Below are positions 35,004 to 45,110 of a DNA stretch of 64,000 nt, one piece after another. The DNA comes from Hericium rajendrae (Eukaryota; Basidiomycota; Agaricomycetes; Russulales; Hericiaceae), in assembly GCA_033439255.1 (NCBI GenBank), contig CM065880.1, positions 2,542,001-2,606,000 on the forward strand, in the 5' to 3' direction. The translations under genes were made by a program, and so were the position numbers. The number at the start of each line of letters is the position of its first letter. The first letter of the stretch is position 1. Under the pieces are notes generated by a model that was not told the origin of the DNA, ran no database searches, and saw only the letters and a program-made list of their open reading frames with translations.

Positions 35004-36105
35004 ATGTCAACATCGGTCGAAAGCTTGACGACGCCCGGGCGCAGGACGAGCGCCCGATTGGGCACACAGGCTCCTGTCGTGCATATGCAGCCAACCGCTC
35101 CGACGCCGGAATCCGACAAGGCTCAGCAGGACTCCAAGGCGACTGCACCTAACGAGGCGTCAAAGGCGCTCTCAGTCACTGGTATGGAGGACTCACAGAC
35201 GGTTATCGAGCCAGTCGCGGCGAAGAAAGGCAGAAAGCGCTCTCGCGCTGCGGCTGCGCAGGATGGCGTTGAGGGATCTGAAGATGCTAGCAGTTCCACT
35301 GCTTCGAAACGGAAGCACACTGGTTCTCAAGATGAAGATGAAGACGCTGAAGGTACACCTCCTAAGAAGGGTAGGAAGGTATCCGGGAAGGCCGCTCGTC
35401 CGAAGAAGCCTGCTCCCACGGATGAGTCTACATGGCCTGAATCTAAGCTTAATGAGGATCGGACGGTAGGTTTCTGCTTTTCATATATCTGTACATCTAC
35501 TCACGTTCATTTTCGCCCAGATAACTGCAGGGGATGCGCATAAATTGTATAGGGTTCGCGCGCTTCTTACTTCCCATTATCCGTGCCTATACGTTCGTCT
35601 GAAACGTCTCTATCAGATCACTAAGCAGGAACTCGATGCGTCCGAACTCAAGTACACCACGAAAAGAAGCGGGAACGGACGCGGCGCATTCCGGAAACCT
35701 ATGCACCTTTACGTTGAGCGTGAAATCGAGCGCTTGGCTTGGAAGAAGCACGGTGGACCCGAAGGCTGGAAGTGGTAGTAAGTCTTGTGCACCCTTGCTC
35801 CTTCTAGTGTGCTCAAGCTGACCTCCTGCTAGCTTGGACAAGCTGAGGGCCACACACGAGAAGCAGCATCCGAACAAGCCTTTCCCTCACCCTGGACAAA
35901 TCGATGAGAGACTTGCACGAGCTTTCTATGCTCCTATCGAAGCGTGCGTTCCATGTCTCCTCTCACTTGATTCTCGCTCACCAATACCTGCAGTGAAATT
36001 TACGATGGAGAAACTCATGCTGACCCTGATGGTGACTATGAGTACCGCTGGGATGATGATTGCTGTGAGACATGCGCCAAGATTCAGGCCCTGTTCCATG
36101 GGTAG
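35004..36105 (+). CDS. X4: XPA-C-like putative DNA-binding protein, type 1
   Basis: Exons 35004-35465, 35521-35553, 35617-35777, 35833-35943 and 35994-36105 sum in frame to 292 aa. Exon 1: PGRRTSARLG, KKGRKRSRAAAAQ, KRKHTGSQDEDEDAEG (nuclear, acidic/basic alternation), PKKPAPTDESTWPESKL. Exon 2 (33 nt): ITAGDAHKLYR. Exon 3: ITKQELDASEL, FRKPMHLYVEREIERLAWKK, HGGPEGWKW. Exon 4: LDKLRATHEKQHPNKPFPHP. Exon 5: acidic linker then CCETCAKIQALFHG. The intron phases are identical to X3, its tandem neighbour. Function unknown; putative nuclear DNA-binding protein by resemblance to XPA. Confidence 0.82.
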
Positions 36106-36481
36106 TCTTGCGTCTGACCGACGAAGGGAACAATTTTTCGATGTCATCTTGCGATGTACGACTTGAACAAAGAACTTTACGTTGAGACGTGTCGTATAGC
36201 TGACCTATTTTCAATGCATCGTAGTCGGATATCTCTGTTGAGGACGTGAGCAAGTACAGCAAATAGCAAAATGATCTTCGAGGATTCTTCGGGATAGTAC
36301 TGCTGATTAGTACTGCTGATGCGGACCACAACATAGTTCGGATTCAAGTAGCCAGCTTGTATGTACGTCTAGTGAGACAATGTGGACTCCTGAGCCTTTG
36401 ATCCATCCAGCCTCATATGTTAAGTTGCTTATGTACATAGTGCAGAAACCATGACACCGACATGCTTGCTGAAGCGCTCCA
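36106..36481. other. Intergenic between convergent X4 and F
   Basis: About 375 bp of 3' flanks. A direct repeat gtactgctgat occurs twice in tandem near 36297-36320. No gene. Confidence 0.4.
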
Positions 36482-36879
36482 TTAGTCGATCGCGTCCAAC
36501 CATTCTAGCTCTTTGCGAAGCCGCTCAGCATGAGCCTCCTTCCAATTGGCTAACAAGGAAGAGATTGGTATCGATGCACGGCATAATGAAGCTGCAACGA
36601 CCTACCCGCGCGAAATGTTGCTTCGTCCTTGATAGTGCGCTTGTGTTCTGCGGAAGCCGCCACAACCTGGCGTGGATCCTTCCAGGGCGCAGAAGAGCCT
36701 GCATACTCACTCTTCCGCGGATGCTGCGGGTGCTCAGCCTTGGACCCTTTAAGTAGGGTCTTCTGAGGTTGGCCTGCATAACCAGTGCCGGCCTGGCCGA
36801 TTTGAGGGGCTGGCATCCCAGGGTTGAGGATCGGAGGCAATCTCGGGCTTACTGGGGGAGTTGGGGGGAAGTACGACAT
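36482..36879 (-). CDS. F: short protein, paralogue of D
   Basis: Exons 36879-36606 and 36549-36482 give 113 aa. MSYFPPTPPVSPRLPPILNP, then QAGTGYAG, PQ, KAEHPQHPRKSEYAGSS, KDPRQVVAASAEHKRTIKDE, and a short C-terminal helix NWKEAHAERLRKELEWL. The motif order and intron position match gene D, but the C-terminal coiled coil is much shorter. No known domain. Confidence 0.65.
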
Positions 36880-37360
36880 GTTGGAGATGGGTCGACAGTG
36901 GTTTCTGGCAAGAAGGTATCAGCAGTACGATGGCTTATGAGTCGAATCGGAAGTACCTTCTCTGCAGAGATGACAAGCTGCGATACGATGGCTCTATGCT
37001 AAAACAGTCTCAAATATTTATAAGGGTGGTGGCAAACATCACTGACAAAAAGGGAACAAGGTCCACTGTAACCAAGTAGTGGCCTTGTAGGGCCTTGTCC
37101 ATGTTGGCATGTCTACGTACAACTGCGTACGCTGTCAATAGTCCTTCATAGACAAAGCCAATACCTCATCGGGGATAAGAAAAGGCATTCACTGGCGTGT
37201 AGGTGAATCTGCATAGATCTCCATCCTTAGTTTATTGTCTAAGTGACGATGGGAACGATGGACGTACATCATAGCTTACAATTCTTGCCAGGCGTTCCGG
37301 TCTTCCTTCGTACATGCATTGTTTCGCACTCAGTCTCATCTGATCGTTGATCAAATGCGA
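36880..37360. other. Intergenic upstream of F
   Basis: About 480 bp; promoter of F presumably. Left target duplication of the mobile element lies at 37350-37360. Confidence 0.4.
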
Positions 37361-38107
37361 GTATATACCAAAAGAGTGGAAGTGAAGTGAGTCTCAACCA
37401 GTGGGAGTCAGTTGAAGCTCCGACTTCCACTGAGACGCATTGTCCACTTCCACTATTTTGACGGCGCGGCGTCGGGGTGGCATCACACTCTCCCGCCGTC
37501 CCGCTTCCTTCCACTGCTCTCTCTATACAATTTTACATTACTTCGCTAGTATCCCACACAGTAATATAATTAGTGTTGTAAATCTAGGAGTATTACAGTA
37601 GCAGCACAAGCATGGGCGGGAGCAACGCGCCGTCCTCGAATGGCAGGTGCGCCCTGCGCCGCCACCGCAAGGTGTGGGTTCAGGACAGTGGGGCCGTGCA
37701 CCCTGACGTGCCGCTCGGGGGCGCGAGAACGTGTGCAAGCATCGCAGGGGTAAATGCAAGCTGCAGCGCCGTTCTGAGTGTGGGCAGCGGTCTCCGAGGA
37801 TGCGCGCGCCACGCCGGCGGCGGCCTGTGCTACACACGGCGAGCAGCCAATTCCCCATGTTGCCGCTCAGCGCCGCGCGCACTATTTGCGTACTCGCGCC
37901 ATTGTCTGCTCATGCCCATGCGACAGAGTTTAGCCGCACGCCGTGCGGAGTGGCGAAAACAACGAAGTCATCGTGGGAATCCCGCCCTTCGGGCGGGGTG
38001 GCGCGGCGCGTCAGTGGGAGTCGGCCTCCACTTCCACTATTCTGGTCGCGTCGGCATTTGCCGACGCGGCCGGTCCCACTTCACTTCCACTGTTTTGGTC
38101 ATGACCC
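37361..38107. mobile_element. 747-bp non-autonomous element with 11-bp target-site duplications (Mutator-like?)
   Basis: Flanked by the direct repeat ATCAAATGCGA at 37350-37360 and 38108-38118. The ends are imperfect inverted repeats: left ACCAAAAGAGTGGAAGTGAA (from about 37367), right, read in reverse, ACCAAAACAGTGGAAGTGAA, with further matching bases beyond. More copies of CCACTTCCACTATT occur subterminally on both sides (near 37449 and 38027). The middle (37610-38000) is GC-rich and codes for nothing recognisable. A target duplication of 9-11 bp with longer inverted repeats points to a Mutator-type element; no transposase is present. Confidence 0.8.
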
Positions 38108-38118
38108 ATCAAATGCGA

Positions 38119-39183
38119 CGAGCAGATGCAAGCGTAAGAGTACAGATGTAAACGCGAGAGTCGAGACAGGATTCGACGACTTCAAGTTCGGGACGGGCGC
38201 TTATCCTGTATTCGGCAAGCGCCAGTGACGCCAGCGGCCAGAGTCACTCGCTATGGTCGTCGTTCAACCACGTCGAGCCCATCGTTGTCGCCGTCGTCCC
38301 TATGAAAGTGTCTGTCACTTCAAGAATCGCCATTCTGTTGTGTAGTGAGTGCCTGATCTTTGACTCGTCACTGGGCACCAGGTCATTCCTTTATTTTTCA
38401 TCCCTTGTTCTGAAATCAACAGTACTGCGCGTGAAGTATCTTGCTTTATGCTTAATATGCATCCTCCCTATCTTTGGGTCCTTTCTGGTGAGTTGCCTTC
38501 AATCGGTGTTCGGCAGCAGATCCAAACTCCACCTGTGGTTTTACTTCTCTTTCCTATCACAGTTTCGTCAAGTCTAGATACTATTTCTTCAACGAGGTAC
38601 GTACCTTTCTTTTCCATATTTCAAGGCCACGACCACAGACAGCTCTTGTTCTCGAGCTCATCCGCTGTCTCTGTACCCAATTCGCCTCCCATTTTCACGT
38701 CACAACGGCCTCATTACGATCTGTGCATCCTAGGTTCCACGATGCGACTTAATTATCCTGCAATGACATCGCAGACAGCTCAATAACCGATCCATCGTGA
38801 GTATTACTGTATCTTTGTCTTCACCGCCATTAAACATGGACATCCTTCAATCGCAAATTCTGGAAGACCAAGCTCCGTTCGTGAACGCTCGAAATAGATG
38901 GCATCACCGCGCGCAGCGTGCCAGCTGTACCTCAGTCGATGCACTCTTCCCATCATACTCGTTGCCCGCACGAGGCCTGCCTTAGGGTGCTGTGCTCGCT
39001 CACAGCAAGTATCATGTGGTCTCCGTCGATGACGGTAGTGGCGGCGACGTGAGAGAACCCGCTGAATTTGACTACTTAAAAGTAAGGAATGGCTGTGACT
39101 CATTATTGTTTCCCTTTTCCCCCTTGCTTTGATCCCTCTACGGCAGTAACACACATGTGCCACTTCCCATTTCGCCCTCCCTG
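38119..39183. other. Intergenic upstream of X5
   Basis: About 1.07 kb. No gene recognised. Pyrimidine-rich tracts near 38340-38720 could be promoter or leader sequence of X5. Confidence 0.4.
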
Positions 39184-40496
39184 ATGTTTATGCCTTCATC
39201 ATCCCAACCATCAGCTGTAGGACAGGCTCCGCCAGTCACGGAACAGCTGCTCGATGCGGACGAGCATCAGCCGGAGATAGAGCCCATCATTCCTGTCGAG
39301 ACTGCAGGCGTTGACGATGCATCGAGAAGCAAAGTCGCAGCCAACGTGTCTAAAGGCAAGAAAGTATTTCGACAGACGAAGTTGTGGAACGACGAGGCAC
39401 CTGTCGTCGTGAAACGGCGGATCACAAGGAAGTCAGCCATGAAGATGCCGAGCACATCGCAAGAGAGCGAGTTGCAACGAGCGAAATGGTTGATGGAAGG
39501 GATTGAACTGGTGGAGCCGACAGGTAAGAAACTTCGGTCTGCGGTGGTGGACGGAACAGCACCACCGTCAACCCAATCTCAAGGGAAGAAGATGCCCAAG
39601 ACGAAGACAAAGGCGAAACATGGGGGAGAGAGAAAGGAATGTCAGGCCATGACAGCATCTACAGACGCTGTCCCAATTTCGCAGGCCAGTGGATCTCAAG
39701 GAACAAAACGGCATCGCCAGACGCAGCCGCATTCTGATGATGCAGATGATACGGAAAAGAAACAGACACCATCGAAGAAAGTGCGAAAGACGAAGGCAAC
39801 CCAGGCAGATGTATCTCTGGCGACCGATCCCTCGACATGGCCGCCGTCTCAGCGTCTCGACACAACGACGGTTCGTTCAGTTTGTGCTTGTCTTCTTACC
39901 TTCTGACTTACGCTTTGTTTTTAGATATTTAAGCAGCATGCTCTGAATTGTTACAAGGTGGTTCTCCCTTCCTTGTGATCTATTCCAGTCCGTGCATTAA
40001 ACTGACCTTCCTGAAGCTGAAAAAGGAAGAGCTTGCCGTGCTCGAGCCCGTCAAAACAACGCGCAAGAAGAATGGCGAGGAATGGCCGATGCATCTATAC
40101 AAAGCAGCTGACATCGAGCTTATTGCTTGGAAGAAGTATGGTGGACCGGAAGCTTTCGAAGCGAAGTACGTCTGTCGTTGCTTTGGAGACCCGTCGACGT
40201 CAGTATTCACCGCCCGTAGGCTGAATGCAATGGAAGAAAAGCATGAGAAGCGCAAAGGCTCTAGGAGGCCGTTCAGGCGCCCACGCTGGAGAATAGAGAC
40301 GGCCCAAACTATGGAGGGTCCAATTTCCAAAGAAAGGCTGTGCCTAAGCCTAAAGTACGTCTCGTCATTCTCCAATCTTTGATTTGGACTCTGCCTTCCG
40401 TAAGATGCACGCCGGCTGACCTTTTGTAGTGAATATAATCTCCAGTTTATGATCATAACGCCTCCGCCTCCCAGTGGGCTAGAGACTCCATTGTAA
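39184..40496 (+). CDS. X5: XPA-C-like putative DNA-binding protein, type 2, no zinc ribbon
   Basis: Exons 39184-39870, 39925-39957, 40017-40165, 40220-40354 and 40430-40496 sum in frame to 356 aa, the longest member. Exon 1 (229 residues) is Lys-rich with a repeated KxxRxTKLW-type stretch (KKVFRQTKLWND, also seen in X6 as LLKQTKLCFD) and ends ATDPSTWPPSQRL. Exon 2 (33 nt): IFKQHALNCYK. Exon 3: LKKEELAVLEP, EWPMHLYKAADIELIAWKKY, GGPEAFEA. Exon 4: LNAMEEKHEKRKGSRRPFRR. The CxxC pairs of the zinc ribbon are missing and exon 5 codes for a different end (ITPPPPSGLETPL). A GTG-started longer frame exists, but the first ATG (MFMPSSSQ) is chosen. Confidence 0.8.
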
Positions 40497-41103
40497 ATCT
40501 CACTCCCCACCATCTCTAACCATGCAGCCCTCGATAATGCAACAGTGCATCATGGGAATCTTCGAATTCAGTTTGTAGGACAGTATCTGAGCAAAAATTA
40601 AATTAAATTGTGTACTCATAGCTGTATGTAAACTGCACCCCAATGCCCGGTGTTCTATGAGGATTTGTCTTCCCCGCGATGTGTTCAGCATCCGTACGAG
40701 TACTCTCAAGTACTTGTGTACCGTTGTGGACGCCTGTCGACCCGTCGTCATCGATCGACACCGCCACTAAGCTCGCCTCGATCGACGATTCGCTCGATCA
40801 GATCTCCGCGATGCAGCACTTTCCTTTGCCGTCGACGCGTCCAACGTTCGGGCGCTCTCCATCTTCAACGTCGACTCCTCGCTCGCCGTTCCCGACAACG
40901 ACTCTCGAACTGCGCTGATGCCTCTCTTCGGACTCTATAGCCCATCGTGGGTGTGGGAACACATGGAGTCTTCTGGAAGGCACAGCCTCACAGCGACGTA
41001 TAAATTCCCTGCCTACGCGGTTTGTTTTCCTCTTTCCTCCCACTTCCAACCACGACAACGAACAGCACACAGCCTACGAATTGGACTTTGAACTCTATAC
41101 AGC
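40497..41103. other. Intergenic X5-X6
   Basis: About 600 bp; nothing recognised beyond the expected X6 promoter. Confidence 0.4.
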
Positions 41104-42276
41104 ATGTTTATTTCTACGGGAAACTCAGACATTGTGGCGTCTCGCTGCGAGCTCGGCCCCAAAGACAACCAATCTGTCGTCCCAATGCAACCGTCAGCTG
41201 CAACCACTGCGCACTCTGAGAACGACGAGCACGCGTCCATGGTCCCATCTCCACCTAACTTCTCCCTAGAGCTCTTGCCGGAGGGTGACTACTCCGATGC
41301 GGACTCGGGGGATCAGGGATCGTTGACGCAGACCCAGTTGTTGGGCGGCATCGCGAAAGGACTGAGATTGAAAGACGAACCGTTTAAGAGACCAGCGCTG
41401 CCCAAGGACAGAGTGCTGCTGAAGCAAACGAAGTTGTGCTTTGATCGCATTAGTCCTGAGATAGTCGAGGGAGCGACTCTGAAGAGAAAGAGAGCTGTAG
41501 CGAAAGATAGCAAGCTAATGGTGCAGACTAGTCTGGTGGAGGATGAGAATGCGGAGCGCGACCCTGCAACTTGGGGAGAGTCGGAGCTTTTACCCGCAAC
41601 TACGGTGTGTTGCTTCGTTTCATGTACAAGAGAAACACTGACCATTCCATGCACATATGTAGATCAACAAGACATGGGCGATGAATTGTTATCATGTAAG
41701 CTGTTCATCTCCCGTCTGCTTCATGAATCATGCTGCACTGATGGGTCTTTTACAGTTATCAAAGTCCGAGATAGAGGAGCTCGACTTCGACCCCGTGCCT
41801 AGGAAAGATGGGACAATGCATCTTTACAATGCGCGCGAAGTCGAGTACCGGGCGTGGCAGAAATATGGTGGTCCCAAAGGGTTCGCAAGAGCGTGCGTCT
41901 TCACATCCTCTGCATATCGGAATATCTAACCTTGAATCGTCTCGATAGGCTTGAGATTATGAAGGACAGACATGAACGGAATCACCGCAGGGGCGTGTTC
42001 CGTTACCCCAAGTGGCGGAGATTTACCGCTCGACGCCGTGGCAAACCTCACGTCGTCGAGATGTTGATCTACGATCTGGAGAAGAATATTAAGTACGTGA
42101 TAATTGCAGGACGTGGTTGTTATCGAATCTAATGCTTTCCGTCCAGTGACAGAAAGAAGGGACGGACAGGAGTGGGGAGGTCTGGGAGAAAGGTGAGCAC
42201 TTTATATTGCAATCGCTTTCTTCTTACTGAGCTCTTCTCGCAGTGGGCGAGGACGCATGGCATCGGGCGCAAGTAG
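41104..42276 (+). CDS. X6: XPA-C-like putative DNA-binding protein, type 2, no zinc ribbon
   Basis: Exons 41104-41604, 41663-41695, 41756-41892, 41949-42092, 42147-42192 and 42244-42276 sum in frame to 297 aa. Exon 1 has an acidic stretch, a SUMO-acceptor LKDE and VLLKQTKLCFD (shared with X5), ending DPATWGESEL. Exon 2 (33 nt): INKTWAMNCYH. Exon 3: LSKSEIEELDFDPVPRK, TMHLYNAREVEYRAWQKY, GGPKGFA. Exon 4: LEIMKDRHERNHRRG, FRYPKWRRFTARRRG. The two last small exons are purely basic (DRKKGRTGVGRSGRK, WARTHGIGRK) where other members have zinc-binding Cys. The tail could bind nucleic acid by charge alone. Confidence 0.8.
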
Positions 42277-43321
42277 GACTCCGGACATTTGAAGAGGCCA
42301 CAGCGCGAACGTGAATGGAATGTAACCTGGATGGATGTGGATGGACAATTTACTAAGGACTTTGGTTTTGGAATCGCATGTGACCTGTACATGTACTCAT
42401 AGGTTCAGCTGCTCTGAATCGATGCTTTTGAGTGATATTTCTCGATGAAGATAGTGATATAACATTCAGCTCCGATAGCACGACCTGAATGCATGAAGTG
42501 CAGATCTAGACGACACCACGATAGCTAACTGATCATGAAGTCGTTAGTTGCTAAGGTGATGTACCTTCCATGAGAGCGTCAAAGAGTCGCGCATTCCACA
42601 TTCTGCATGACGATGGTGAACGTTGTGAACCTCCAGCTTCGACGGAAATCTGAAAATTCGGGGTCGCTGTGGGGACTCGATAATTAATCGCAGAGGCGGA
42701 GATGTGACATCTAATCCGATCAAAACCAAGATCTCACGCGATTCCCCGATTATCGATCCGGCCTTGATCCAAGTCCTTGGCGACACGGATGCAAATTATC
42801 CCAACGCGAGATCGATGTGTTATCTCTCTCCGCAACGACAACGACGACGAGTGCAAAGAGGCTCAAATCTAGCCCTTTGCACGCGGTATGGACTCGGCAT
42901 AAGCTCTCGAAAGGCTGCATATGGAGGTGAGTGCCATGCTTCTGATGAAAGATACCCTCGTATTTATCTTTCGTGTGCTGCCCCACCCTCCGCTGCATGC
43001 AGATCTTGAAATCGAAGCAATTTCATTGTGAACTGTTCGGCGAAGCTTGTCGCGTGAGGGTCATGCGAGCCAGAAGCGGTGCAGCAGTGCCCTTCTCGAG
43101 CCTCGTTTCAAGACTTCTTCACCATTGCCACCGCCGAAGTTGCAATATTCCAACCGCACGACATATGCGCTGATCCCCGTCATTGCGCTGAGTAAGCGTG
43201 CACACTCGAGAAAGCGAAGTAACACCGATAACACATGCTTCTAGTCCTGCTTATAGCGACGAAAGTACGGAGCTCTTATCCCTCCAGCCACTCACAACCC
43301 CCGCACGTTCTCGATCTCACC
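42277..43321. other. Intergenic X6-X7
   Basis: About 1 kb. No gene, repeat end or family exon found on either strand. Confidence 0.4.
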
Positions 43322-44328
43322 ATGTCGCGGCCCCTTCAAAATTCATCCTCAGCAGCACAGACTGGCTTAAAGCAAAAGCCCACGAGTCCTGCGCCCTCGA
43401 CTCCGCATGCTGCAGAGGCGTCAGCGGCAGGTTCAGCTGTCGATACCCAGATGCCCGACGCGCCCAAAGGCAAGAAACGCGCACGCGATGCTAAGGCCAG
43501 CGAAAGTGAGAACGAGAAGCTGCAGACGAAGAAACGCCGTGCGGCAGCAACAGGCAGTGAGGGGAAGGGGCGGGCGGGGCCTGAGGCTCAGAAGGAGATT
43601 GATCCCTCTACTTGGCCACCGTCTAAGCTTTCACCAGACACGACGGTATGTTGTTCTTCGCATCTCATGTTCTTCGCATCTCATATTCTTCGCGTTGATA
43701 TTGATTCTGAATGCAGATCAGCAAAGGACTCGTGAAAGACTGGTACAAGGTGCGTTTACAGAACATGGCAGGATCACATATTATCCGGGAAATATTCTAA
43801 TCTTGTTCATATTAAGTTGACCGACAAAGATCTCAAGCCTCTCAGCTTCGTAGTTGATCGAAACAGAGAAGGATATCCGATGCACCTCTACAAGGCCGTC
43901 GAAGTGGAACATGCTGCATGGCAGAAGTATGGCGGACCTGACGGGTTTGAAGAGATGTATGATTCTTTTGCTGTAATGCTCTTTGAGCGCTTCAAAGCTT
44001 ATTCATGATGTTGACAGGCTGAAGAAGAGAGAAGCAGAATGGAAGGTTAAGCGTCCCGAAAAACCATTTCTTCGTCCGAGCTGGAAGAAGGTGAAACGCT
44101 GCCGCGATTGTGGTGGAGGCGTCTACGAGGATAACGCTGGCTTCTACAAAACGGAGGCCCAGTGTAACAAATGTGAAGCGTGAGTCCCGTTACTTCCTGC
44201 CGTGATTTCGTCTTGGCTATGTCATGCCTTCTGTCGATGCTGACTTCTGATAACTATCTAGCGAGGCTTGGTTCAATCGGCCGAAGAGATATATTCAGTT
44301 TGATCCTGATGACGACGAGAAACTATGA
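43322..44328 (+). CDS. X7: XPA-C-like putative DNA-binding protein with zinc ribbon, type 2
   Basis: Exons 43322-43645, 43717-43749, 43817-43956, 44018-44179 and 44262-44328 sum in frame to 241 aa. Exon 1: KGKKRARDAKASESE, KKRRAAATGSEGKGRAG and EIDPSTWPPSKLSPDTT. Exon 2 (33 nt): ISKGLVKDWYK. Exon 3: LTDKDLKPLSF, GYPMHLYKAVEVEHAAWQKY, GGPDGFEEM. Exon 4: RLKKREAEWKVKRPEKPFLR, PSWKKVKRCRDCGGGVYED, CNKCEA. The CRDCG..CNKC pair forms a plausible zinc ribbon placed after the XPA-like core. The end FDPDDDEKL is acidic. Closest relative in the window: X11. Confidence 0.85.
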
Positions 44329-44588
44329 AGGGTTTCGGAAAGAAACAAAGTTGTAGCCTGTATGAATTTCTGACGTCGTGGCCCGATAGTCAAAAAACAT
44401 GAGTCTGTGTACTACGAGCTTTCGTGTGGACATTAACGGAATCGAGAACTTGAACAGGGCATGAGGGGCGAGAGGCATGAGTGTGCGGGGTCGTGCAGTG
44501 ACTGACCTGCACAACGCATCACGATAACATTGAATATGAGAGAGAGTCGGACCTGCCGTGCACCCCGATTTTCTGCCGGGCATAAAAG

Positions 44589-44962
44589 GTATGCAAGACG
44601 TACGCGCTAGACAGCTACAAGGCATACTTGTTTATCCCTCCAACTTTGTGAACGGTCTAATCCCAGCCACAGCTTAAACCTGCTCACCTCGCAAGCCTCG
44701 CATTCACGTTCCAGACAAGAGTAAAAATGAGCGCAAAATGCACCTCTACAATGCACGGGATGTGGAGCAACTTGCGTGGAAGATACACGGTGGTCCTCAA
44801 GGCTTGAAGAATGGTGTCGTTTTCCTCTGGTTTCAAATGATGACATTAACTTTCATCAGGCTGGACGCGATGGAGAAGGAACACACACGCAAAGGCAAGA
44901 AGAACCCCTTCCGGCGTCCGGTATACGAATCCTCGTTCGTGGCGCAGACGGAGGTAAGATAG
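44589..44962 (+). pseudogene. X8: truncated and frameshifted X-family copy
   Basis: Three family exons without the first: a 33-nt exon 2 at 44589-44621 (VCKTYALDSYK), exon 3 from about 44673 (LKPAHLASLAFTFQTRVK, then after a one-base shift MHLYNARDVEQLAWKIHGG) and exon 4 from about 44860 (LDAMEKEHTRKGKKNPFRRP), ending at 44962. No DPSTWP exon is found upstream, the donor after exon 2 is GC instead of GT, and the zinc ribbon is missing. A degenerate copy of the type 2 group, about 300 bp downstream of X7. Confidence 0.75.
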
Positions 44963-45110
44963 TTAGTGAAAGGCTTATTCGGAAGAAGTGCATTCTCATT
45001 GCTTGCTCCTGGCGTGGCTAATGACTTCGTGTATAGGATCTAGGTGTATGACATACGTGTACATGGACCAACATGTGTAATAAAGCCGGACAAGCTTTCG
45101 CTGCTCCACA

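Noticed and set aside
37612-38151. 179-codon frame within the 747-bp element
   Set aside because: Runs out of the element end into flanking DNA and shows no transposase motif; explained by GC-rich sequence lacking stops.
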